Shown: positions 47,170-56,093 of the stretch, in pieces | How the letters are laid out: each line of letters begins with the position of its first letter | Position numbering within the stretch: position 1 is the first letter of the stretch | Assembly: GCA_014653715.1 (NCBI GenBank) | Contig: JACWEB010000003.1 | Span: forward strand, 1 to 61,716 | Source: Pelagibacterales bacterium SAG-MED31 | Lineage (GTDB): Bacteria > Pseudomonadota > Alphaproteobacteria > HIMB59 > GCA-002718135 | Direction of reading: 5' to 3' | Length of the DNA: 61,716 nucleotides | Notes under the pieces: model-generated | The model's input: only the letters and a program-made list of their open reading frames with translations | Told to the model about the DNA's origin: nothing | Databases searched by the model: none | Program-made: the position numbers and the translations under genes

Positions 47170-47852
47170 TATTCTTCCCAATCACTTCTTATGATTGTTA
47201 TAGTTTTTTTGTCATTGGGATTTTGAAATTCCATTTTTAAAAGCTCATCGTTATGATACCATAGAGTGTACTCAGGAAAAGGTCCTTTATCTTTGGGGTT
47301 TATAGAAGCATTAAAAACAAATTTTTCTGCGTAGACTTTAAAATTGTTAATTTGTATTTTTTCTTCTGTCATTTGTTTAACATTAATTTTTCTTACTATT
47401 CCTTTTTGGGTATCAAAGACCTCTTTTTCTGAGAGCATTTTCTTATTCCAATAATTAAGAGGTAAAATATTTTTATCTAACTTAAGTAAACCATCCATTC
47501 CAGTAGCTATAAAATGTCCATTTTCATCTTTACCATCAATTTTATATTCTCTACTGTCTTCAAAGTCAGTAAAGCCATCTATTGATATAAAATCACCATT
47601 TCTCCAGAGTTCTTTTGTTTCCTGAAAGAATTTATATGCAGGAATAAACAAGATCTTGACTTCAATATCTAATACTGAATGTAAAATTAAGTCTTCTTTC
47701 TGAATTATGAATTTTGTTGTTAAACTTCCAATTATTTTATTTTTTCTTAATACATCGAAACTAACTTCTCTATCATCTGGTATTGGAAAGCTCTGTGCAC
47801 TAAGTGAAAATATATAAAAAATAAAAAATATAGTTAGCAGTAAAATTTTCAT
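47169..47852 (-). CDS. secreted DUF6134/DUF3108-like protein
   Basis: 227 residues. A signal peptide (about 1-19, ending SLSAQS) is followed by a beta-rich domain starting VSFDVLRKNKIIGSLTTKF and containing a WRNGDF..DGFTDFEDSREY stretch, the pattern of lipoprotein-like DUF6134/DUF3108 proteins. No catalytic residues are evident. It lies between two SDR genes with overlaps of 1 and 4 bp, so the three probably act on a shared lipid or envelope substrate; that is inference. Confidence 0.65.
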   Translation of the reverse strand: MKILLLTIFFIFYIFSLSAQSFPIPDDREVSFDVLRKNKIIGSLTTKFIIQKEDLILHSVLDIEVKILFIPAYKFFQETKELWRNGDFISIDGFTDFEDSREYKIDGKDENGHFIATGMDGLLKLDKNILPLNYWNKKMLSEKEVFDTQKGIVRKINVKQMTEEKIQINNFKVYAEKFVFNASINPKDKGPFPEYTLWYHNDELLKMEFQNPNDKKTITIIRSDWEE

Positions 47853-48571
47853 GCTTTAATTCTTAATGTTGATCTACCTCCATCAATATGAAATATTTGA
47901 CCAGTAATCCAGTTATTTTTTTCACTTAAAAGAAAACTTGATAAATCTCCAAAATCTTCGCCTTGTCCTATTTTTGGTATTGGATGCATATTTTCTATTG
48001 CTTTTCTTATAGTTTCATTACTAATCATTTTTTGTGACATTTTTGAGTCAGTTAAGCTGGGTGCTATGCAATTTACCCTTATTTTTGGACTAAACTCTGC
48101 AGCTAAACTAAGTGTTAAGCCCTCAATTGCACCCTTTGAAGAAGATACTACTGAATGATTAGTGAAGCCTTGTTGCACAGCAACTGTTGAAAAGAGAAGA
48201 ATTGAACCATTATTTTTGGTGAGTGTTTGTAAATTTGATTTAATTGCATTTACAGCACCTAATGTATTTATTTTAAAACTATTAATAAAATCCTCATCTT
48301 TAGATATTTTAAGAGGTTTTAGATTAATAGATCCAACGCAGTAAGCTAAGCCAAAAACTTCATCATTATATTTTTTCGATATTTCTTCAATTTGATTATT
48401 ATTTAAGACATCACAAATTTCATAATCACAACTAATTTTTTCAGATTTATCAATTAATTCTTCTTTATTACGAGATATAATTACTGGCGAATAGCCATCC
48501 ACACTCATTTTTTTAGCAATAGAATAACCAATTGCTCCTGTACCTCCAAATATAAGTATTTTTTTGCTCAT
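47849..48571 (-). CDS. SDR-family oxidoreductase
   Basis: 240 residues. Nucleotide site GGTGAIGYSIAKKM, CVGSIN in place of the usual NNAG, LLFSTVAVQQGFTNHSVVSSSKGAIEGL where the expected Tyr of YxxxK is replaced (HSVVSSSKG) while Lys remains, and a C-terminal ITGQIFHIDGG. Loss of the Tyr may mean altered or reduced chemistry. First gene of the three-gene minus-strand block after heme A synthase. Substrate unknown. Confidence 0.83.
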   Translation of the reverse strand: MSKKILIFGGTGAIGYSIAKKMSVDGYSPVIISRNKEELIDKSEKISCDYEICDVLNNNQIEEISKKYNDEVFGLAYCVGSINLKPLKISKDEDFINSFKINTLGAVNAIKSNLQTLTKNNGSILLFSTVAVQQGFTNHSVVSSSKGAIEGLTLSLAAEFSPKIRVNCIAPSLTDSKMSQKMISNETIRKAIENMHPIPKIGQGEDFGDLSSFLLSEKNNWITGQIFHIDGGRSTLRIKA

Positions 48572-48572
48572 A

Positions 48573-49616
48573 TTAAACTCCTTTTAATGTTGATTTGAAA
48601 TAAGCTAATAATAAAATAGTTAGTAATAGTATTGAGTTTGCTTGATGCAAACTAGCGTATTGTATTGAAACATTAGATAATAATGCCATTATACCTAGAA
48701 AAAATTGTAAACACAAAATTAATAAAACTAGAAATATAATTACTTTTGACAAATTTATAAATTTATTTATTAACAAAAAAGCAAAAAGTGAAAAAGTATA
48801 AACAAAAGTTAATGTAGCAATCCATCTATGGTTAAAATTTATAGTTACTGTATTCTCAAATAAATTTAATACACCCAAGTCTTCGAGGTAAATATCATCA
48901 GGAATAATTTTACCATTCATTAAAGGATATGTATTAAAAGATTGACCTGCATGAGAACCTGCCATGAAACCACCACTTAAAATAGTTACAAAAACAAGAA
49001 TTATAGAGATAAATATTAAGAGGCTTTTGGATTTAAAGTTTATAAAATTATTATATTTGATATGAAAGTATTCGACACTAGTCCATAATAATAAAGAATA
49101 TATTATAATTGCATTAGATAAATGAAATGTTAACCTGTAAGAACTCACATATGGATCATTTTGAAGTCCACTTTTTACCATCCACCATCCTACTACGGCT
49201 TGCAAAAAACCTAAGCAAAGAATAAGAGTAAATCTTTTATATAAATATATGTTTAAGTACTTTTTGAATACGAAGTAGGTAAATGGAATAAAAAAAACCA
49301 CCCCAATAAATCTTGCAAAGAATCTATGAGACCATTCCCACCAAAAAATATATTTAAATTCATCTAGGCCCATATTTGTATTTACATAAATATATTCTGG
49401 AGTGAGTTGATAATCACTGAATACTTCCAGCCATTGACTTTTGTTTAATGGAGGGATGGTACCAAGTAATGGTCTCCAATCTACCATTGAAAGTCCTGAA
49501 TCAGTTAATCTTGTGAGACCCCCAACAATAATAATAAGAAATACCATTATTGTTAATAGAATTAACCACAACATAACGGATTTATGACAGTTTATGTTAA
49601 GTTCAGTAAATTGCAT
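48573..49616 (-). CDS. ctaA: heme A synthase (Cox15/CtaA)
   Basis: 347 residues, eight membrane helices. Oxidises heme O to heme A for aa3-type cytochrome oxidase. Conserved features: GGLTRLTDSGLSMVDWRPLLG, WWEWSHRFFARFIGV with a heme-ligand His, NFNHRWIATLT and SLHQANSILLL with further His ligands, typical of the alphaproteobacterial/mitochondrial Cox15 type. It diverges from a ferredoxin reductase/ferredoxin pair that could supply its electrons. Confidence 0.94.
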   Translation of the reverse strand: MQFTELNINCHKSVMLWLILLTIMVFLIIIVGGLTRLTDSGLSMVDWRPLLGTIPPLNKSQWLEVFSDYQLTPEYIYVNTNMGLDEFKYIFWWEWSHRFFARFIGVVFFIPFTYFVFKKYLNIYLYKRFTLILCLGFLQAVVGWWMVKSGLQNDPYVSSYRLTFHLSNAIIIYSLLLWTSVEYFHIKYNNFINFKSKSLLIFISIILVFVTILSGGFMAGSHAGQSFNTYPLMNGKIIPDDIYLEDLGVLNLFENTVTINFNHRWIATLTFVYTFSLFAFLLINKFINLSKVIIFLVLLILCLQFFLGIMALLSNVSIQYASLHQANSILLLTILLLAYFKSTLKGV

Positions 49617-49668
49617 AAAAGTTAATATATTGTATAGAAATAGTAATAAAAGTTGTTATTTAAATCCC

Positions 49669-50685
49669 ATGATAGAAAAAACTGATGTTATAATTATTGG
49701 AGCTGGGCCTGTAGGGTTATTTGCTATTTTTGAGCTAGGATTACTTAATATTTCATGTCATGTAATAGATAATTTAGATAAACCAGGAGGCCAATGTGCT
49801 GAACTTTATCCAGAAAAGCCAATTTATGATATTCCATCAAGGGTATCTATTACAGGCCAGCAACTAACAGACGACTTATTGGAACAAGCTAAGCCGTTTA
49901 ATCCGGTATATCATTTAAATCAACAAGTTGAAAAAATAAACAAACTGGATACTGATGAATGGTTAGTTGAGACAAATCACAATAAAAAAGTTAAAGCAAA
50001 GTGTATTGTAATTGCAGCTGGCGCAGGGAGTTTTGTCCCACGTAAAATACCTCTTGAAAATATTGCACATTTAGAAAATATAAATATTCTTTACGCTGTA
50101 AGGAATAAATCTATTTTAAAAAATAAAGATCTGTTAATTATTGGTGGCGGCGATTCTGCCTTAGATTGGACAAATGAATTATCAAAAATTGCTAATGTAA
50201 CTTTAATGCATAGAAGGAAAGAATTTAGGGCTGCTCCTGACTCAGTATCAAAAATGTTAGAATTAGAAAAAGATAAAAAAATACATTTCTTACTTGGTCA
50301 AATAAATGAGATTCAAGATTTAAAAAACAACAAAATTAATGTTTCAGTAAAATATAATGATAAAATAAAGACTTTTGAAGTTGATTATTTGTTACCATTT
50401 TTTGGGTTAAAAATGGATTTAGGATCAATTTCTAATTGGGGGCTTAATTTAAATGAGAATTTAATTTCTGTTGATACAGAAAAATTTCAAACCTCAGTAC
50501 CCTCAATTTTTGCAATTGGAGATATCAATACCTATCCTGGAAAATTAAAATTAATATTGTCAGGTTTCCACGAAGCAGCTCTTATGGCTCAAGAATGTTT
50601 TAAATACTGTTTTCCGGATAAAAAAAACGTATTTCGTTATACAACATCATCTAAAGATCTTCACAGGAAACTAAATATTGTATGA
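49669..50685 (+). CDS. thioredoxin-reductase-like ferredoxin--NADP reductase
   Basis: 338 residues from the ATG at 49669; an earlier in-frame ATG at 49594 would overlap the divergent gene. FAD site VIIIGAGPVGLFAIFELG, KPGGQCAELYPEKPIYDIP, NADP site LLIIGGGDSALDWTNELS, and AIGDINTYPGKLKLI near the C-terminus. It lacks the redox CxxC of thioredoxin reductase, as in the TrxR-like FNR group. It passes electrons from NADPH to the ferredoxin encoded 4 bp downstream (overlapping). Confidence 0.92.
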   Translation: MIEKTDVIIIGAGPVGLFAIFELGLLNISCHVIDNLDKPGGQCAELYPEKPIYDIPSRVSITGQQLTDDLLEQAKPFNPVYHLNQQVEKINKLDTDEWLVETNHNKKVKAKCIVIAAGAGSFVPRKIPLENIAHLENINILYAVRNKSILKNKDLLIIGGGDSALDWTNELSKIANVTLMHRRKEFRAAPDSVSKMLELEKDKKIHFLLGQINEIQDLKNNKINVSVKYNDKIKTFEVDYLLPFFGLKMDLGSISNWGLNLNENLISVDTEKFQTSVPSIFAIGDINTYPGKLKLILSGFHEAALMAQECFKYCFPDKKNVFRYTTSSKDLHRKLNIV

Positions 50686-50990
50686 AGTTAAAAGTTACTG
50701 ACAGAGAAGGAAATAAACATGAATTAGAGGGAGACAGTGAATCTACTATAATGGAAATTTTAAGAGATTCAGGTCTTGAGATTGAAGCGTCATGTGGTGG
50801 TTGTTGTGCATGTGCCACATGCCATGTGTATGTAGATGAAAAATGGTTAAATAAAATACCTCCAATAGATGATGATGAAGAATCCATGCTTGATCAAGCG
50901 TTTGATGTAAGAATTTCATCAAGATTGAGTTGTCAAATTAGTCTATCAGAAGAGTTAGACGGTATTGAATTAGAGCTGGCACCAGAATAA
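50682..50990 (+). CDS. 2Fe-2S adrenodoxin-type ferredoxin
   Basis: 102 residues. The cluster loop ASCGGCCACATCHVYV gives the C-x5-C-x2-C ligands, and RLSCQI gives the fourth Cys. It ends with ELAPE. The vertebrate-type (adrenodoxin) family supports Fe-S cluster assembly and, in mitochondria, heme A synthesis with Cox15. Start overlaps the reductase stop by 4 bp, so the two are probably co-expressed partners. Confidence 0.93.
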   Translation: MKLKVTDREGNKHELEGDSESTIMEILRDSGLEIEASCGGCCACATCHVYVDEKWLNKIPPIDDDEESMLDQAFDVRISSRLSCQISLSEELDGIELELAPE

Positions 50991-51026
50991 AATAAAAATT
51001 AAAAAATACTTTACATTTCAACAATG

Positions 51027-51053
51027 TTTGTATACAAATAGTTTGTATACAAA
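51027..51053. promoter_or_regulatory. tandem perfect palindromes, likely MarR operator
   Basis: TTTGTATACAAA occurs at 51027-51038 and again at 51042-51053, both perfect 12-bp palindromes, 15 bp centre to centre. The second ends on the A of the MarR ATG. A TTTACA lies at 51010-51015 and TATACA inside the first palindrome could be a -10. MarR proteins bind palindromes of this kind and repress their own genes. No Shine-Dalgarno is visible before the start, so a near-leaderless mRNA is possible. Confidence 0.75.
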
Positions 51054-51514
51054 TGGCAGACACTTCTCTAAATGAGAATAGAATAGGATTATTAATTTGG
51101 CAGACATCCAATCTGTGGCAATCAAGAATTCGTAAACAGATTTCTAAGTTTAACCTATCTTTTAATGAATATTTAATTTTAGAAACTATATATAATTTGT
51201 CTAATTTTTTATCTGATATTAGTCAAATAGATATAGTTAAGCACTCTTTTATTGATAAATCAGTTGTAAGCGCCAAATTGACACAACTAAATAATAAAAA
51301 ATTAATTAAAAAAATGACTCCAAATGATAACAGGTCAAATAAAATAGTTTTAACAAGTGATGGAAATATTATTGTAAAAAAGATTATTCATGATGTAATC
51401 GAAATGGAGAATATTTTTTTTGGTAAATTGAATCAAGAAAGTTTTAATTTCATTAATTCTTTAAAATTGTTATTGGGTAAAAAAATAAGGATTAGAGCAA
51501 ATTATAATGAGTAA
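51053..51514 (+). CDS. MarR-family transcriptional regulator
   Basis: 153 residues. A helical N-terminus (LLIWQTSNLWQSRIRKQIS) is followed by a winged-helix domain: IDIVKHSFIDKSVVSAKLTQL as recognition region and KMTPNDNRSNKIVLTSDG as wing (the family DxRS motif is read here as NDNRS). Tandem palindromes directly at its start suggest autoregulation. It overlaps lysK by 8 bp, so it could also set the level of the downstream lysK-pyrD genes. Ligand unknown. Confidence 0.87.
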   Translation: MADTSLNENRIGLLIWQTSNLWQSRIRKQISKFNLSFNEYLILETIYNLSNFLSDISQIDIVKHSFIDKSVVSAKLTQLNNKKLIKKMTPNDNRSNKIVLTSDGNIIVKKIIHDVIEMENIFFGKLNQESFNFINSLKLLLGKKIRIRANYNE

Positions 51515-53111
51515 AATTAATTTAAAATATAAAGCTTTTTTGAAATCATGGCCATTTAAGGAAGCAGAGCAAATTTTAAAAAGAAACGGTGGCTTAGAAA
51601 ATTTTAAGATTCCAAATAAAGGCTATATTTTGCTCGAAACAGGATACGGACCTTCAGGCTTGCCACATATTGGAACATTTGGTGAAGTTGTTAGAACTAC
51701 TATGGTCAGAAATGCATTTATGTCTTTGATCGACTGCCCAACGAAGTTAGTTGCGTTTTCAGATGATATGGATGGATTAAGAAAAGTTCCTGATAATGTT
51801 CCCAATAAAGATATGTTAAGCAAGTATATTGGGAAACCTCTGACTGCAATTCCTGATCCTTTTGAGAAATATGAAAGTTTTGGGCATCATAATAATGCAA
51901 AACTTAGATTTTTTTTGGATGAATTTAAATTTGATTACAATTTTATTAGCTCTACAGAGAAATATAAAAGTGGATTCTTTGACAATACTATTATTAAAAT
52001 TCTTCAAAATTATGAAAAAATACTCGAAATTATTTTACCTACTTTGAGAAAAGAGAGAAAAAGTAACTATAGTCCATTCTTGCCAGTAAGTGGGGAAACT
52101 GGAAATATATTACAGACGCAAATAAATGAATATAGACCAAAAAGTAATAGTATCATTTATACAGAACCTCAAAGTAATAAAAAAGTTGAAGTCTTAGTTA
52201 CTGGAGGAAATTGTAAATTACAATGGAAAGTAGATTGGGCTATGAGATGGATGGCTCTTGGGGTAGATTATGAAATGTGTGGGAAGGATCTTACTGAAAG
52301 TGTCGACTTAGCATCCAAGATTTGTAAAGCAGTAGGTAAAAAATCTCCTGTTAATTTAATTTATGAAATGTTTCTTGATGAAAAAGGTGAAAAAATATCA
52401 AAATCTGTAGGAAATGGAATAAGTGTAGATGAATGGTTGCGTTATGGCTCCCCTGAAAGTTTGTCATTATTTATGTATCAAAAACCAAAATCTGCAAAGA
52501 AATTATTTTTTGATGTAATTCCTAAAACTATTGATGAATACATCTCTCACTGTAATAGTTATGATAGGTTAGATGATCAGAAAAAATTTGACAGTCCCAT
52601 ATGGCATATACATTCTGGTAAACCTGTAAAAATTAAATCAGATATAACATTCAACTCCCTTACAAATCTTGTGAGTATATGTAATACAACTGATAAAAAA
52701 TTAATTTGGGATTTTGTAAATCAATACGATGCTAATATTAATCCAGAAAATAATCCTGCATTTGATAAATTAATTGATTGTTCTATTAACTTTTATAATG
52801 ATTTTGTTTTACCAAATAAAAAATATTTAAATATTAATGTAGATAATAAAATAGTTTTTAAAGATATAAGAGATGTTTTAAAAAACAAAATAAATAACAA
52901 TACTTCTGCTGAGGAAATTCAAACTTTACTTTATGAGGTAGGAAAAAATCATGAATTTGATAACTTAAAAGAGTTTTTCAAATTAGTTTATCAGGTTTTA
53001 TTAGGCCAAGAACAAGGGCCGCGATTAGGCTCATTTATTAAATTATATGGAGTTGAAGATACAATTAAAATAATTGATCAAAAGCTAAAAAAATTAGATA
53101 ATGTTAATTAA
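51507..53111 (+). CDS. lysK: class I lysyl-tRNA synthetase
   Basis: 534 residues. Class I catalytic motifs: GPSGLPHIGTFGEV (HIGH) and EKISKSVGNG (KMSKS) near residue 295, with the archaeal-type LysRS-I body (LVAFSDDMDGLRKVPDN). Charges tRNA-Lys. Class I LysRS is used by many alphaproteobacteria instead of the common class II enzyme. It overlaps the MarR gene by 8 bp and pyrD by 11 bp. No class II lysS is seen in the window. Confidence 0.94.
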   Translation: MSKINLKYKAFLKSWPFKEAEQILKRNGGLENFKIPNKGYILLETGYGPSGLPHIGTFGEVVRTTMVRNAFMSLIDCPTKLVAFSDDMDGLRKVPDNVPNKDMLSKYIGKPLTAIPDPFEKYESFGHHNNAKLRFFLDEFKFDYNFISSTEKYKSGFFDNTIIKILQNYEKILEIILPTLRKERKSNYSPFLPVSGETGNILQTQINEYRPKSNSIIYTEPQSNKKVEVLVTGGNCKLQWKVDWAMRWMALGVDYEMCGKDLTESVDLASKICKAVGKKSPVNLIYEMFLDEKGEKISKSVGNGISVDEWLRYGSPESLSLFMYQKPKSAKKLFFDVIPKTIDEYISHCNSYDRLDDQKKFDSPIWHIHSGKPVKIKSDITFNSLTNLVSICNTTDKKLIWDFVNQYDANINPENNPAFDKLIDCSINFYNDFVLPNKKYLNINVDNKIVFKDIRDVLKNKINNNTSAEEIQTLLYEVGKNHEFDNLKEFFKLVYQVLLGQEQGPRLGSFIKLYGVEDTIKIIDQKLKKLDNVN

Positions 53112-54153
53112 TTTATTAAGATTATTACCGCCCGAAACTGCACACGAAATAACAATAAAACTTCTTAAATCAAATTTCAATTTAAAGAAAAAAAATACAA
53201 AAATTTATAAAAGCCTTAATCAAACAATATTAGGTATTAATTTTAAAAACCCTATAGGTTTAGCAGCTGGCTTTGATAAAAATGCCGAAGTAATAAGTCA
53301 AATGCTCTCCTATGGCTTTGGTTTTGTTGAGGTCGGGACAGTAACTCCAAAAGAACAATTAGGTAATGAAAAACCAAGAGTCTTTCGTTTGCTAGAAGAT
53401 GAGGCTATTATAAACCATTTAGGTTTTAATAATAAAGGAAGTAAAAATTTTTTATCTAACTTAGAAGTTTTTTATAAAAATAAAGACATTAATGAGGTAG
53501 TTGGTATTAATATAGGAAAAAATAAATCAACACAAAATGATATAGATGATTACTTATATTGTGTTGAAAATCTTGGAATGTATAGTGATTATATAACTAT
53601 AAATATCTCATCGCCTAATACACCTGGACTTAGAGACTTACAATTACGTGGAAGGATAGAAGCCTTAGTAAAAAAAATTCAATTAAAACAATCTGAAATT
53701 GAAGGGCTAGCAAAAAAACCAATTTTTATTAAAATCTCGCCTGACCTTGATGATGAGCAATTAAGAGATATTGCATTAATGTCACTAGCTAATAATGTTA
53801 ATGGTTTAATAATCTCTAATTCAACTATTATGCGTCCAGACTCTTTAATTTCACCTAATAAAAATGAAGTAGGTGGATTAAGTGGTAAACCAATTTTTTT
53901 GAATTCAACAATTCTTTTAAAGAAAATGTATTCTCTCACAAATGGCCAAATCACACTTGTAGGAGTAGGAGGTATTTCAAGTGGTCATGAATGTTATGAA
54001 AAAATAAAGGCTGGAGCTAGCCTAGTGCAATTATACACAGTATTGATTTATAAAGGTCCAAAAATTATAAATAAAATCTTAAAAGAATTAAACGAATTGA
54101 TTACAATTGATGGTTATAAAAATATATCTGATTCTATTGGTAAATCAGTTTGA
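53101..54153 (+). CDS. pyrD: dihydroorotate dehydrogenase (quinone), class 2
   Basis: 350 residues. Fourth step of pyrimidine synthesis, oxidising dihydroorotate with ubiquinone. The N-terminal membrane-association helix (LLRLLPPETAHEITIKLL) is present. The FMN/substrate blocks are NPIGLAAGFDKNAEV, GFVEVGTVTPKEQ, NINISSPNTPGLRDLQ with the catalytic Ser, and the phosphate site VGVGGISSG. The start lies inside the lysK 3' end. Confidence 0.95.
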   Translation: MLINLLRLLPPETAHEITIKLLKSNFNLKKKNTKIYKSLNQTILGINFKNPIGLAAGFDKNAEVISQMLSYGFGFVEVGTVTPKEQLGNEKPRVFRLLEDEAIINHLGFNNKGSKNFLSNLEVFYKNKDINEVVGINIGKNKSTQNDIDDYLYCVENLGMYSDYITINISSPNTPGLRDLQLRGRIEALVKKIQLKQSEIEGLAKKPIFIKISPDLDDEQLRDIALMSLANNVNGLIISNSTIMRPDSLISPNKNEVGGLSGKPIFLNSTILLKKMYSLTNGQITLVGVGGISSGHECYEKIKAGASLVQLYTVLIYKGPKIINKILKELNELITIDGYKNISDSIGKSV

Positions 54154-55025
54154 TGACAAAAATAATAAATAACTTTTCTGAAATATTAGATAAATATGAT
54201 TTTTTTATTTTAGATCAGTGGGGAGTAATGCATGATGGCCATAAAGGTTATAAACATGCAATAAATGCTGTAAATCAACTCATCACACAAAATAAACAAT
54301 TAATTATTATTTCAAATTCTTCAAAAAGAAAAAACAGCTCTACTAATCGATTAAAAGATCTAGGGTTTAATAAAAATGATTTTACTGAAATCATGACAAG
54401 TGGTGAAATGATTTGGCAAGAACTATATAATTTTTCTGGGAAATATGATGGGAATTTTAAAAACTGTTTTCATATTTATGACAAATCAAAAGAAGATGGA
54501 AAAGATTTTAGAATTGGATTAGAAAAATTTGAATTCGTTAATAACATTAAAGAGTCAGATTTTATTCTTGCTTGCACACCTTTCAAAAATACCAAACCTA
54601 TAGACTATATTCCAATTTTAAATCATGCTTTAGAAATGAAACTAATAATGTTTTGTGCAAATCCTGATTTTGTGACTATTGAAAACAGCAGTAATAATAA
54701 TGTTTTTTGTATGGGAACAATCGCAGATTTATATGAACATATTGGAGGAAGGGTAGTTATTTTAGGTAAACCTTCAAAACAAATATATTTAGAAGCCTTT
54801 AATAATATTAATGCACTTGATTTATCTAAAATTATTGCTGTAGGTGACTCAATAGATCATGATATCTTAGGTGCTACAAATTTTGGTATTGATAGTGTTT
54901 TAATATCAAATGGAATTCATAAAGATTTATTTAGAAATAGCTTAAAAGTAGGTCTTAATAACATAGAAATTTGGAAAAAATGGAATGTTAAACCAACGTA
55001 TATATGTGAAAATTTTTCTTTTTAA
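54153..55025 (+). CDS. HAD-superfamily class IIA hydrolase (TIGR01459-like)
   Basis: 290 residues from the ATG at 54153, overlapping the pyrD stop (TGATG). Motifs: FFILDQWGVMHDG (nucleophile Asp and general-acid position with Trp between, as in TIGR01459), LIIISNSSKR, and AVGDSIDHDILGATNFG. Class IIA members are sugar or nucleotide phosphatases; the alphaproteobacterial TIGR01459 group has no assigned substrate. Last gene of the MarR-lysK-pyrD transcript. Confidence 0.85.
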   Translation: MTKIINNFSEILDKYDFFILDQWGVMHDGHKGYKHAINAVNQLITQNKQLIIISNSSKRKNSSTNRLKDLGFNKNDFTEIMTSGEMIWQELYNFSGKYDGNFKNCFHIYDKSKEDGKDFRIGLEKFEFVNNIKESDFILACTPFKNTKPIDYIPILNHALEMKLIMFCANPDFVTIENSSNNNVFCMGTIADLYEHIGGRVVILGKPSKQIYLEAFNNINALDLSKIIAVGDSIDHDILGATNFGIDSVLISNGIHKDLFRNSLKVGLNNIEIWKKWNVKPTYICENFSF

Positions 55026-55031
55026 CTTTGC

Positions 55032-55059
55032 TTGACAAATAATCATTTATATTTACTAA
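55032..55059 (+). promoter_or_regulatory. promoter upstream of rpmB
   Basis: A consensus -35 box TTGACA stands at 55032-55037, directly after the previous gene. At 16 bp distance TACTAA (55054-55059) is a weak -10. The distance to the start codon at 55070 is short. A consensus -35 before a ribosomal gene is what one expects; the -10 assignment is uncertain. Confidence 0.45.
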
Positions 55060-55069
55060 CCCTCTAATT

Positions 55070-55351
55070 ATGAGTATGAAATGTGAACTTACGGGAAAAT
55101 CCTTTCAAACTGGCAATAATGTTAGTCATGCAAAGAACAGAACAAAAAGAAGATTTTTGCCAAATTTACAAAAAATTACTTTCATAAGTGAAAAACTTGG
55201 TCAAAAAATTCAACTTAAAGTAGCTACAAGTACAATAAGAACAGTTGAAAAAAAAGGTGGATTAGATGATTTTTTAGTTTCTACGCCAAATAGTAAATTA
55301 CCTGATAAAGCTAAAAAATTAAAAAAAACTATACTTAGTCAAGAAAACTAA
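55070..55351 (+). CDS. rpmB: 50S ribosomal protein L28
   Basis: 93 residues. Begins MSMKCELTGKSFQTGNNVSH, with NRTKRRFLPNLQ immediately after: the L28 signature in alphaproteobacteria. A component of the large ribosomal subunit near the exit site. It precedes a queuosine transport gene by 7 bp. Confidence 0.95.
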   Translation: MSMKCELTGKSFQTGNNVSHAKNRTKRRFLPNLQKITFISEKLGQKIQLKVATSTIRTVEKKGGLDDFLVSTPNSKLPDKAKKLKKTILSQEN

Positions 55352-55358
55352 TCCTTCA

Positions 55359-56093
55359 ATGGATTTCTTTGTTAGTCTAACGTCATATTTGGACTCGATA
55401 AATACAATAGTTTTATGGATCATAATGTTAATTTTTTGTTTTTCATCAATTTTAGTTTTTTTGAAATTATTTGGTTATGCTGGTCTCTACGTATACTCTG
55501 CTTTAGCTGTAATTATTGGCAATATCCAAGTATTAAAAACGGTCGATTTTTTTTACTCACCTGAGCCAGTTGCATTAGGGACAGTCCTGTTTGCCTCTAC
55601 ATTCTTATGCACTGATATTTTATCTGAACATTTTGGTAAAGATAAAGCTAAAAAAAACGTACTTATAGGTTTTGTTGGTTTTTTATTCATGACAATTGTG
55701 ATGTTAATAACTATTGGGTTTAATCCTTCTTCAAATGATTGGGCTCAAGAAAGTTTAGTAACGTTGTTTACACCTATGTCTAGATTTTTTATAGCAAGTA
55801 TGATTGCTTATATTGCTAGTCAGTATTTTGATGTATGGATATATTCTATTATAAAAAACTTAACGGTAAATAAATTTTTGTGGTTACGAAATAATTTATC
55901 TACAATACTATCTTCTTTAGTTGACAATACTGTATTTAGTATTCTTGCTTGGATAATTTTAAATCCTGATCCTGAAACTTTTTACAACGTTATCATGATT
56001 TATATTTTTGGGACTTATATTCTTAGAATATTTATAGCACTAATTGATACACCCTTTATGTATTTATCAAAAATATTTCTTCCAAATAAATGA
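55359..56093 (+). CDS. queuosine precursor transporter (YhhQ/VUT family)
   Basis: 244 residues, about six membrane helices. The segment GTVLFASTFLCTDILSEHFGK is the conserved core of the VUT_1/YhhQ family, which imports preQ0/preQ1 or queuine-type precursors. Its stop overlaps the tgt start by 4 bp, the expected functional pairing: import of the base, then insertion into tRNA. No preQ0 biosynthesis genes lie in the window. Confidence 0.9.
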   Translation: MDFFVSLTSYLDSINTIVLWIIMLIFCFSSILVFLKLFGYAGLYVYSALAVIIGNIQVLKTVDFFYSPEPVALGTVLFASTFLCTDILSEHFGKDKAKKNVLIGFVGFLFMTIVMLITIGFNPSSNDWAQESLVTLFTPMSRFFIASMIAYIASQYFDVWIYSIIKNLTVNKFLWLRNNLSTILSSLVDNTVFSILAWIILNPDPETFYNVIMIYIFGTYILRIFIALIDTPFMYLSKIFLPNK

